In this document: positions 49,584-60,050 of the stretch, in pieces
Position numbering within the stretch: position 1 is the stretch's first letter
Layout of the letters: each line of letters starts with the position of its first letter
NCBI GenBank assembly: GCA_021613535.1
Contig: CP075493.1
Span: 6,386,001 to 6,450,000 of the forward strand
Length of the DNA stretch: 64,000 bases
Direction: 5' to 3'
Source of the DNA: Adineta vaga
Taxonomy: Eukaryota; Rotifera
The notes under the pieces: model-generated
The model's database searches: none
What the model was told of the DNA's origin: nothing
What the model saw: only the letters and a program-made list of their open reading frames with translations
Translations under genes and position numbers: made by a program

Positions 49584-51239
49584 TTAGTTTTTCAATGGTG
49601 ATTTTGTAACAAATTTTTGTTTTCTTTCATTCATTTCAACAATTGAATCGTTTGTTTGTTGCATTTTTTCAATAATTTCTAAACGTTTTTCATGAATATC
49701 TGAAGGTTGATCATCGAAGTACGTGTCAGAAGTTGTATTAGTATTCAAACGAAGTTTATTAATACGATCGAGTAATGTTGAAGAAGAAGAAGAAGAAGAA
49801 GTTAAAAGATTTTTCTTTATTGATATGTCACGTTCATTTTGTTGATCTTCAGCGGATGATGAAATGACATTTGAGAAGAAACCATCATTCTATGAAATAA
49901 GAGAAGAAAGATTAAACATGATATACATCAACCTTTGTTCTTTTTTTTGTGTATTTATATAATGATAATGATTTACATTATCGAATATAAAACTCGGAAC
50001 AAAACGACTAGTAATGAAAGAGTTTTTTTGTATAATTTAATATGCATTAACTTCAAGGAAACTTGAATAATATTAAATTTTTCATCGAAGAGCAGATCGA
50101 AAAACTTGAAGATTTAGTATAAAGATCATAAACTCGATGGGAGATTGTGATAGGAAACGACGATAACTAAAGCCTTGATCTCTCATTCAAAAATCTGTGG
50201 AATGAATATTAATTAGTGATAGAATAGATCCGTTTGCAGTCATATCACGAATCGACAAAATATGAATTTGTTTCATCTTTCATGAAAATCATTTTTGTTT
50301 GAAATTCGAACGTATTCTCTTACATCTCGTTCCACATAAGCAGCGGATGGTCGTTGTCGAGGTAAAAGATTACTCTCCTCTGCCAGTATTTGATGATCAA
50401 CTGGTTCATCATCGTTATTTTCCAATTCAGGTTTCTTACTACGAGATAAATCTCGTTTCATCATATGTTCACGAACGATTTTTTCACGTTCTTCTTCATC
50501 GTTAATTCCAAATAAAGATGACGATGGTCGGGCTCTAACTCGCATACGACGTGTTGTACGTTGTTGAAGAATTAATCGAACATTTTCAATCGATTGATTA
50601 AAACTTTCAGCAAGCATATCAACTGTCCAACGATCTGAAAAGAAATCAATCGAAAAATGACCGCACTCAATCAATTCAATCACATACTCGGATAGTTTTT
50701 ACGTAAGAATTGCATATGATTTTTGACATATGGATTTACTTTAATATCATTCGGATGTGCAACATATTTACGTCGAAGAATATGATATCGAATACTACGT
50801 TGACGTTTACGTTCTAACCTAAAATATATGCGAACCATAGGTAATTTTTATTTTATTTAATTGATAGAATATCAACGATTTTATCGAGATTAGAAGTGTT
50901 TTATGCATAGTTCAATGACGCATGAAGTCATCAATGCATACCTAATTCAACTAACAATAGAGTAGAGAACATGCTTTTTTCATTCGTTCCAAGGATCATC
51001 TTATTAGAATCCATATTTTATATTTACTCTTTTTCATAATCGATTTGTAATGATTTATTTTTAGTTGTTTGTACAGCCAAATATTCCAGTTCACTTTCAA
51101 CTTCTGGCCGATAGATATTTGCATAATTATCGAGAATTTTTGATGAACGTTGCTGATCATTTCTTAGATATCGTCTATGTTGTATAATAGAATTCAAAAA
51201 TGATCGAAAGAATTTCTCATTCATATTCAAAGTAAACAT
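49584..51239 (-). CDS. NGRN: Neugrin-like protein (mitochondrial rRNA/ribosome assembly family)
   Basis: Exons 51239-51028, 50818-50688, 50634-50324 and 49889-49584 give 319 residues. The N-terminus is basic with aromatic residues and could serve as a mitochondrial targeting sequence. The family core spans about 70-130: ELERKRQRSIRYHILRRKY, then MQFLRKNYPNRWTVDMLAESF and NVRLILQQR, the winged-helix-like R-x-L-x-x-x-x-P-x-x-W-T-V-x-x-L-A-x-x-F signature of neugrin. The rest is charged, with a Ser run near residue 240. In mammals neugrin acts in mitochondrial 16S rRNA pseudouridylation and ribosome assembly; a role here is inferred. It starts 166 bp downstream of the synaptotagmin-like gene on the same strand, with an acceptor (TTTTATTTTCAG) 5 nt before the ATG. 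Confidence 0.75.
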
Positions 51240-51405
51240 TTTGTCTGAAAATAAAATTAGATTTTTATTTCATTATGCTCATATACATCGAGATTTTGTT
51301 CCATTTATTTTTTACAATGAAACAACACAAACAACAAGATTATTGGTAAAGCAATTGAATTATATTAAATATATATGTATATCTGTGACATCCATATATA
51401 AAGAA

Positions 51406-53217
51406 TCAATGAATAGATTCATCAAATGATTTCAATTGATACCAATGTGCAACTTGTTTAGTTATTTGTCGGTGACATACGTCATTCCAATGTTGATTCA
51501 TTTCTTTTCCGATTGAAAACATACCAATTGGTTCATGTTTCATATGACGATCGTAATCAAAAAGTATAATATCAAAATAGATACTTTCGATTTCATTATT
51601 CGGAATATTAAATGTAAAACATTCATTGTAAACAGGAGATTGTGTTGTTCGTTTGATACTACTTTTCTTTTTTACGATACGTTGATTCTTATAGAACATA
51701 TAGATTTTAAAATAAGGATCTAAAGCGAAAGGAGAAAGAAAATATCATAGACAAAGTCTATATAATCAACCTAATTACTTATTAAGCGTGTTGTTGCTAT
51801 TCGGGGTAAATTTGATGCTTTCAAAACAATAAATGTAAGAGTACTGTCAGATGGTTGATAGCATAGAGAAAGAAGCATTTGGCCAAGATGTTGATTATGT
51901 AGCTAGAATAAAAAAAAATTTAATAATATTTTGTCACGGATATTTATTCTCAAAGGACAAGGTAAAAAGTATGAAATAAAAATAAAAATAAAAATTTATA
52001 TATCTTCTTACTTGTTTTTGACGTGCAGTAAGAATTTGTGTAAATGTCATTTCAGTTACATCAAGAACATTGAACTTTAGTGGAAAACTAATTTCTCCGA
52101 CAATTTCATCTCGTGTAAATGTATCATAGGTTGAAATAGTAAAGAGCAGTGAATAATTCTCATCAGTTATTGATTCAAGATTATTAAATTCAAATAATTC
52201 ATCGTAAATAGGATAGGCATTCTTTTTAATAATATGTGTACGCATTGATGGAATATTTTCTATGAAAAAAACCATTTAAAAAAATAGTATGATAATAATT
52301 GGGGGAGGAAAAACAACTCATACCTTGACTGTTTTTGTTGTCGGTTGATGAGAGAAGTTCAATACGAACATAGGAATCAATAACTGAAGGCTGTCGATTA
52401 TGCCGATAGATAAATAATTCTCGAGCACTAACAACACGAACAAATAGTGATTTCGTTTTTTCATTCCATCGTAGACCAAAGGTTAATGATGGTGGTTCAT
52501 TAATATGCTCGATGGTTGATGAATTTGATAACGATGAGGAAGATATTGTTGATGATGATTGTGTTTGTTCGTCATCTTGTCGATTTAGAATACTCGTATC
52601 AGGCCATGAAAATGAATTTTTAATATGCGTCGTTTCATTAACAATTTCCATTGATGATTTATTTTGAGTTGTTGGTGATGGAGTAAAACTATCGCATGAT
52701 GTTGATACCAAAGGACGACGTCGATATCTTGTTACACTATAGGATGAATCATTTGTTTGTTTTTGACGACGAGCATAATATCGAGAAATTACTAATCCAA
52801 CAATAAATATCGTTATTGTCAGAGATGAAATCAGTGTAACTATCATTATCGAGGAAAATGAATCGTCTAATATAATAAAGAATAGTAATGGATTATATAT
52901 GGAGAAAAAAAAGACGGAAATATGGGGATGAAAACATCGAGTAAGTCTTCAGAAAAAGAAATGTAAAATATTTCTCTTCTCTCTAGCAGTCTCCTGACAA
53001 ATTAACTCGTTTTTTTTCCTGTGGCCAAATGTCATAATAATGAAAAATCTTTCTGTAATTTTGTAAAACATATAAAGAAAGAAGAAGAAAAAAGTTTTCA
53101 TGGATTTTTATACGTACCAATTTTATTTGTTAATTGCTTCCTCGTTTGAACATTATTTATTTCGCTCGAATCCTCATTAAGGATTCGGATATACCTTTGC
53201 AGTTCATCGTTTTCCAT
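51406..53217 (-). CDS. Synaptotagmin-like protein, two C2 domains
   Basis: Exons 53217-53118, 52866-52324, 52259-52012, 51902-51779 and 51719-51406 give 442 residues. A short luminal N-terminus is followed by one membrane helix (about 40-62: MIVTLISSLTITIFIVGLVI), a basic and Ser-rich linker, C2A (about 165-310: LTFGLRWNEKTKSLFVRVV ... DSYVRIEL ... DTFTRDEIVGEISFPL) and C2B (about 313-436: LGQMLLSLCYQPSDSTLTF ... DYDRHMKHEPIGMF), ending in W-H-like HWYQL. This is the synaptotagmin plan for vesicle membrane fusion. Several loop aspartates that bind Ca2+ are missing: loop 1 of C2B reads ATTRLINPYFK instead of D-x5-DPYVK, and C2A loop 3 has TYDTF. It may be Ca2+-independent. The neugrin-like gene follows 166 bp downstream. 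Confidence 0.88.
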
Positions 53218-54085
53218 CAATGATATTCAAATCAAAGAAGTCTACTTAAAAATCAGGGTTCTTTTGATGAAAATGAACGATGCGTTTCCTTTTTTGACAA
53301 TATTAGTTGGCTTTACATTTCTTTCTCGACTGAACATCTAATGAAAGGAATATTAAAACTATGACTTTCTTCGCTCTCTCTCTCGTTCCGAGCGTTTTCT
53401 TTGTTTCTATTAAACTGCGATGAAAAGAAGAAAAGCAAAAAAAAGAGAAAGGAGAAAAAAATGGAAGAAATCTAGTTCTATTGCTATAATACATGACAAG
53501 TCGTCTGAATTAGAAGAAAAACAGGAAGTTCCTTTTCTTGCTCATCAACAAAATAAACTCCGAGTCTATTCAGAAAGATAATTTAATCAATTGTTCTTAT
53601 TCTCTTAAATGACATTGAACATAATTAAGTCAAGGAAAAGATTTGTTTATTTCTTTCACACACACACACACACATCTTGTTAATGAAAAGTTAGGGAAAA
53701 CAAAAAGAAAATGAAACACATGAATGCATATCACATTCGTACCCGTGCATACGAGATTGACATATATAATTATGGAACATGCACAAGTGAAAAATTTCAG
53801 GAAAAGAAAACGAACACATAACAATACAAACAAAGAAAAACTCATCACATTGATTTAGTTATATCTGAGAGCACAGAAGAAGACAAAGAAAATATGACAA
53901 GAGAAACAAGGAAAAGAAACGAAATGCAAAACTCGAGCAATACCATTAAATGTGGCACAAGTAGAAAAATTAGACACCGATTTTTTCTTGTCCTTGAAAT
54001 CACCTCCAAGAACATATGAAACCGGTTGTCAGAAGACAAGAAAAAATAAAGGAATGTAACGAAAAACATATATTGATCATTCAGA

Positions 54086-54116
<31 letters not shown>

Positions 54117-54266
54117 GTATAGATAGATAGTATGTGTGTGTTGCACGAACAAACACTATCATTCGATAAACGTAAACGGAAAGTATGTTTGATTGTATTA
54201 TATACAAAAAAGAAACGAAAAAAGAAAATGAAAAAGCAAAAATTGATTTGTTTTTTGTTTTTCTTA
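53218..54266. other. Intergenic region with microsatellites
   Basis: Contains (CA)n at about 53656-53674 and a longer (AT)n at 54089-54114. A hydrophobic open stretch (53845-54282, minus) overlaps these repeats and is not a credible gene. Confidence 0.6.
54089..54114. repeat. (AT)n microsatellite
   Basis: About thirteen AT units downstream of the DCP2 gene. Confidence 0.9.
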
Positions 54267-56873
54267 TCATTCTTGAAGACAACGATAGACTTCAGAACGA
54301 TTCAAACGAAATTGTGTCCAACAACGTGGACCAGTAAAGCGAAAAGCATTATTTGTTATATTTGCTAATGGTTCAGAATTGTTAACAGTTGGTAGACGAG
54401 AGTCAGTAGAACCTAATCAGATAATTTACAATCGAAATTGTTCATTGATTGGAAGAGTAACTTACGTCGATTGCGTTGAGATTTTTCTAGAGTATTTGTT
54501 AGCTGAGGTTTCTTTATTACAGATGTTGGCTCGTCAGGTTGCCCTCGAGGTAATATGCGATATTGAATTGGACGAACAGAGGAAGTCGATTTCTTTCCTG
54601 TTTGATGTTTTATCGATAAGGGATGTTTATTTTCATCATCATTTGACATAGGAGGTGTTAGTTGATTAGCATCTAGAGAAAAGAAGACATAAGATTTTTC
54701 ATAAGAATGAGATTGTTTGTATTATCATAATTTAGACATTTGATCATGCAAAAAAAGACCATCAATCATACATAAATTATCATTTTCATCTCTTTTTCTT
54801 CTCCTAGAGTCTTTCTAAACTCATGTATGAATGTCTGAACTAAATACTTTGAAGAATCTGTTGCTATTTCGACATTCCACATAGTCAGACAAAAAAAGCA
54901 TTCCCTATTTCGAGTTAAGTTTGTTGTGTTTTTAGGATTTTCTCTAGAGACATCGACGATGTCCGACATACGAATTTATTTATAACAGTGAATGAACATT
55001 ATGGGATGATTAATGATGTTATTGTCTACGATAAAAATAGTGTGAGTAGGAGGATTAGGAATATGTGCTCTTGGGATTATCATATGTACGTCACAGACAA
55101 GTGCACAAGTCATTTAGTTGAATCTATTTCTTTCATCGAAGGAGAGAATCTCTTTAAAAACAAATAATTACTCACGTATTATATTAACGGCATTAGTTGA
55201 ACTTTTTTCTCTCATTAGTAACGTTTCTGTCATAGTTGTATTATCAGTAACAGTAATAGAATCATTTTTGAGTATTTGAGAGAAATGTCTTTGAATTGTA
55301 TCTTGAACACTCAATTGTTTTTGATAATTATTCGAGGATAAATTTTCTTGTTCATTCGAAGTTGGTACAGTTAAATTAGCAATAATTTTACTTGAGTGTT
55401 TTCGATGTTCACGCATCGATGTACCATCACGAACTTTAAAAACCATATATATATATTAAATCAAAATTCTTCTCATAGAGAAATAAATCTTTGTCACTCA
55501 GCACTTCTTAGCATTAATATCCTCTCATGAAATGTTCGAGAGATAAGTGATGTTTATCATCATTGTGACAAGATTTCTTTCACTTACTAAATGATGACGT
55601 TTGTGGATCAACGCCAAAGAGATTTTGTTGAAGATTGATCGAATAGGTAGGACCATGATAGGTAGCTGTTCGTCGTCGTGATAGTTGTTGTTGTTGTTGT
55701 TGATAGTGTGGATAATGCTGTTGTGGTTGATGGTGATGATGATGATGATGATGACTTTTTTCATTAGCATTATCTGAATCACCATTTGATGATGTATATA
55801 CTCCACGTTCTTGATTGATCCATCGACGAATATCTCTGCAAAGTAGATTCGAACCATCAAATAATGTTATGATATACTGTTAAACAAATGAATCAAATCA
55901 ATTCATTTTCTTACTTGATAAATGGTATAACCATAAAGAATGCTTTTGGATTTAGATTTAATTTTATTTGTGATGTTGCATCACGTCGATGAATTGGTAA
56001 GTCAGCAATTGGAAACCAACGCATTTCCTAAAAACGATAAAGTCAAATATTATATTCTTTGAAAAACTAAATATTTGAAGAAAAGTGTCGGTACATACTT
56101 TAATTTCATTTTTTGTTTTCGGAGCAAATTTCGTATCTAATGGTACTTGTTTAACCATATACAATCGAACAAGTTGTCCATTTAGTTCACGTTCTAAATA
56201 TTGATCTTCAAAAGCACGATCTTTCATATCAAAACCAACTTCTTCTAATACCTATAGAATATATTGTTACATAAAAGCCATTAGAAAAATGACATAGATT
56301 TGTTTTTCTCTTACTTCTCGGATGGCACATTTGAACGGACTTTCATTTTCTTGAACTTTTCCTTTCGGAAATCCCCAACTTTCTCGATTATAAAATCCTC
56401 GTACTAATAAAACATGTTCATAAGATGGATCAATTAAAACTGCTCCATAAGTTGGTACACTTAATTTATATCCACGCCATTTTGAAACGATTTCATCAAG
56501 ATTATGAACATAATCACGAAGAAAAGGACAATGTAGGAAAACTAAGATTTAAAGAAAAACATCGAGAATAAATATATTGTTAATTTGTTTTATACTTTGT
56601 TGTGCAAAATCTTTGATATTACAGATACGTAAATCATCATCATCTTCACAATAAAAATCAATATAAAACCAATGTGCTAATTCTACAGCGAATAATACTC
56701 GGACAAGATCATCACGTTGTTCAGCAGGAATATTAATAATAAAACGACTAAAATACAAACAAAAAAACTTTGTTACTGTTGTTGTTGTTGCTTTTCGTAT
56801 ATAAAACGATGTATTACCTGCATAAATCGTCTAATACTTTGACTGGTATTTGTTGTTGTTGATCAGATGACAT
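54267..56873 (-). CDS. DCP2: mRNA decapping enzyme 2
   Basis: Nine exons: 56873-56818, 56747-56596, 56541-56315, 56251-56099, 56027-55915, 55835-55588, 55433-55176, 54672-54466 and 54412-54267, giving 519 residues. The N-terminal regulatory domain (VLDDLCSRFIINIPAEQRD ... ELAHWFYIDFY ... HCPFL) binds DCP1. The Nudix hydrolase domain carries a perfect Nudix box at 130-152 (G-x5-E-x7-R-E-V-x-E-E-x-G-F, with E148/E149 as metal ligands) and is followed by Box B (RWFPIADLP ... AFFMVIPFIKDIRRWI). It hydrolyses the m7G cap to m7GDP in P-bodies and commits mRNA to 5'-3' decay. The disordered C-terminus has a His run and a Gln run in exon 6 and ends in an aromatic/basic segment (FRFTGPRCWTQFRL). Confidence 0.95.
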
Positions 56874-57168
56874 AATAAATTAGATAGGAAACGAAAAAAG
56901 AGATAAGGAGGGATAGATGGAATAGAAGAAAAAAAGAGAGGAGGATTTGGGAGTTGAATTCGTTTTGTCGTTTTTTTTTCACATCGAAAATGACAAACAC
57001 ATTGTCATATAAATATGTTCCTCTCCATTCACATTGGATCAAAATTTATACGAGTAGGTAAACTATGGATGCATAGCATGAGATGAGATTGAGAAGATAA
57101 TGAAATGATCTAACTAACATTTATTCATTTTATCTAAGAACAAAAAAGATAAATAAAAAAAGAACACA
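56874..57168. other. Intergenic region upstream of DCP2
   Basis: 5' flank of DCP2 and of the FUOM stub in divergent orientation. A purine-rich tract lies at 56885-56945. No specific promoter element recognised. Confidence 0.5.
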
Positions 57169-57231
57169 ATGCCTTTAAAAGTTATTCCTCAAGCAATCTC
57201 ACCGGAATTACTCTATGCCTTAACATCAATG
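57169..57231 (+). pseudogene. FUOM: Truncated 5' end of a fucose mutarotase gene
   Basis: The ATG at 57169 opens 21 codons reading MPLKVIPQAISPELLYALTSM, a close match to the start of the RbsD/FucU-type fucose mutarotase, which in animals reads about M-x-LKG-P-x-x-SPELLYAL-x-MGHGD. The frame stops (TGA) exactly where homology to the p66 gene begins (about 57233). The rest of the gene (GHGD metal/sugar site, C-terminal strand) was not found downstream. It could be exon 1 with a GTGATA donor, but no matching second exon was seen before 60 kb, so truncation is preferred. Confidence 0.65.
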
Positions 57232-57232
57232 T

Positions 57233-57515
57233 GATACCTGGAATTTATGTTGAATCATATTTTGTCGGTTTTTGTGAAGTAATTCCATTACATAAGATAG
57301 AATGAAGACATTTATCTATTTCAATTCTCATTCAAGGAAAATTTCCAAAACAACTTGATTCCTCATTTTAAACTACTATAGGGAGCAGTAAACTCCAACT
57401 AACTTATTCTGGAAAAGATCTGAAGTGTAGTAATGAATTCAATTCACTATTCTTCGAAGAGAAGAGATTTCTTACATAAACAGTTTCAAAAAACGAGTCC
57501 CTGAATTTCTCCAGG
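57233..57515 (-). pseudogene. Decayed duplicate of part of the GATAD2/p66 gene (exon 4 plus intron 3)
   Basis: The plus-strand sequence from ATACCTGGAATTTATGTT to about 57515 matches 45577-45943 of the p66 locus. It first matches part of exon 4 (with an internal deletion after TTGTCGGTTTT), then the exon-intron boundary (GAAGTAATTCCATTA..AAGATAGAATGAAGACATTT), then about 200 bp of intron 3. Substitutions are frequent and the exon part has no useful frame. Presence of intron sequence shows a DNA-level copy rather than a retrocopy. It sits directly against the FUOM stub. Confidence 0.85.
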
Positions 57516-60050
57516 TCAAAATGTGTACACTGGATTATACAGAAACACAGTGGTTCCTGTGATCGGATTTTACTGGTGTCCGACAATGGAGATCCAACAG
57601 AAACTAGTCACAGGTACATGTCGGAAATAATCGGAAAATTACGTGCGCTATTCACCATAATGGCTAGAGTTCAGTGAAAGAAATAATATTTGCTAATTAC
57701 ATTTGTAACTCGTTCTGGTACGATTTGTTAAGCAAAATCGAAGGGAATAATGATCATGGTTATATCTATATCAAATACAAGAGTAATCATGAAATTTTGG
57801 TATACTGTTAAAAAAACTAGTGTTTTACCGAACCTAAAAGATTTTCCATGCTTCCACCGAACGATCTCATGTTAGGTAAAACCAAGAGGGTTCCACAGTT
57901 GAGAAGAAAAATCATCTGAAGGTTTTCTATGTGATATGTGAAACCATTGATGGTTCTGTAACATGTCCCCAGAACCACTAGCGGTTTCGCAGTCAAACGA
58001 TAACTTTATTGTATTTTTTCTACCAAACTATTCCTAGTTTCGTAGGCCAGCTGCTGGTTCAGGAAATTTTACACTGTACTTTTTTTCATGGACGGTTCGT
58101 CAGTTTTTGAAAAATTCAGAATACTTTAAACTAAACCAAACATGGTTTCTGTTACGGGACAATACTTATATCATTGTGGTCATTTCTAGGTTCTTTTCTT
58201 TCTCTTTGTTTGTGTCGTCGTTTCTCTTCTCTAGGTGTTAGTGTTGTTAGAATGATATTTTAAAGATATCATCTCGTCCATTTCTTTTTGTTCTCTCACT
58301 ATAAATGGCTATTTCGTTTTTTAATATGCGAGAACACAAAACAGGTTATTTCTTTAGCAGACTAGTATGCTGCCACACGACAAAATAAAACACATATCTT
58401 TGATGTTATAACAAGTATTGCTTTACTTGAATTTCTTGTTAAACAAAATAAATCAAGTGAACTTCAGAATGGAGATGCCATCAAACAGAATGGATTTCAT
58501 TCACAAGAAAAAATGAAATCATCAATTGTTGCAAAAGAATCTCAAGCTTTGCATTAGATGATCAGACTACATTTGGTCAAAATATAATACAAAACAAAAA
58601 CATTTTTTTCCGAGCTCAAATAAACTTGCATGTTCTGCTTTTTTTGCTTATGTGCGGAATAAATATACAAAATCAATATTCATCTACACCGATTAGTTGG
58701 TAGTTCAATGTTTTACAGTTAATCACTGGAAATAATATGCATCTAGTTTAATGTATTCATTTCGCTTTTCATCTGCTCAAACCTAAGGACATCCTACGAG
58801 TTCTGACATATTTTCTTCATTATTTGTAACCGTCTGTGTTGATTTCACACTGCTCTTCTCAAATCACCATGTTGATTTGATAAAATGAGAAATATGTTAT
58901 TTCTAACAACGATGATATAGGAACAAAAATATGTTTGAAAAACGAACTATAAAGAAAAGAGATGTTCATTCAATAGTGTATTGAGAGTGAACTATTTCTT
59001 CATAACTTAAACTTCATATAAGAGATATTTCAATTTTAAAAAGACAGTCAATTACTTTTCTAAAATAGACAAAAGCAAACAGATCATTAATCATATGATA
59101 CAACATGTTCCTCATATTTCGCTTAATCACCACATTTTTAAAGATAAGAATCGTTCTTCAAGTATAATAATTCAGTTCCCAAATGTTATTAGTACTGTGA
59201 ATGCATCCAGTAACACTGATGAATGATCGACTCTGTTCCTTGTAGTGGTGATAAAATAATAACGATAATAATCACTATCGCTTCATCTCAACACATTATG
59301 TCTCATATGCACAGTTGTTTCGAATGTTATTCATCCTAGAAAGAAAGTTTTTTTTCAATAAAATATATCAATTAACTCATGAAAATTATGTTAATAATGA
59401 TTTAATTGACATAGATTTACTAAACCATTATTCTGGATTAATTCCAATTCATTGTTTCAGAAGATTTTCTACTTTCATATCAATTAATATTAATGTATTT
59501 TCACTTTCCAACATATTCTATCTTATTGATAAGCACTACTCGTAATGATCTGTGTCATTTCCAGAATCATAATCAGAGTTTGCTATAAGCTTTTTCAGTC
59601 ATTCATGCGTAGTTACAGGTATTCATCTATGAATTAATCTCTCTGTAGACTAGTTAAGTCTACGGAAGATTATGTCTATGATGAATAACAGCATAGAATG
59701 ATCGAATGAAGATTAAACTATCTCATCAGATAGCGACAACTGTTGACTGACACATATTTGCTGTGAAGGACAGATCGCCTTCTAATCTATTCGAAAAAAA
59801 AGAGAAATGACTCGTAATGAAACAGAGCTGGAAACTCGGTCTCCGTTCGTTAGCTTGTCATCTTCAAATCCAAAAACAGACCGAATTACACCCAGGCAGA
59901 CTAGTACCCAAAGAGTGCGTGTGGGATGTGAGGAATACTAATTTATATTTTCAATTAAATTTGTATCGCAAAAAATTCAGATAGAATTTTTTCTTCTAGA
60001 CTTAGTCGTTCCACTGTCTGTCAATTGAGAGACGTAAATATTATTTTCCA
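57516..60050. other. Intergenic region with possible relics
   Basis: 2.5 kb without a firm gene. 57520-58090 is less AT-rich than its surroundings and includes a weak inverted terminal match (see findings). 58366-58557 is a 63-codon open stretch ending in TAG that I cannot assign. Nothing else recognised. Confidence 0.5.

Noticed and set aside
53845-54282. 145-codon open frame on the minus strand
   Set aside because: Runs through an (AT)n microsatellite and phenylalanine-rich low-complexity DNA, and overlaps the true end of DCP2.
55836-55914. tRNA-like T-loop GGTTCGAATC on the minus strand
   Set aside because: It lies inside a 79-bp DCP2 intron and no acceptor stem or anticodon arm can be folded around it.
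57233-57515. Shared sequence between 45.6-45.9 kb and 57.2-57.5 kb as two copies of a transposon
   Set aside because: The shared segment begins within p66 coding sequence and crosses the exon-intron boundary, so it is a copy of the gene rather than an element inserted twice.
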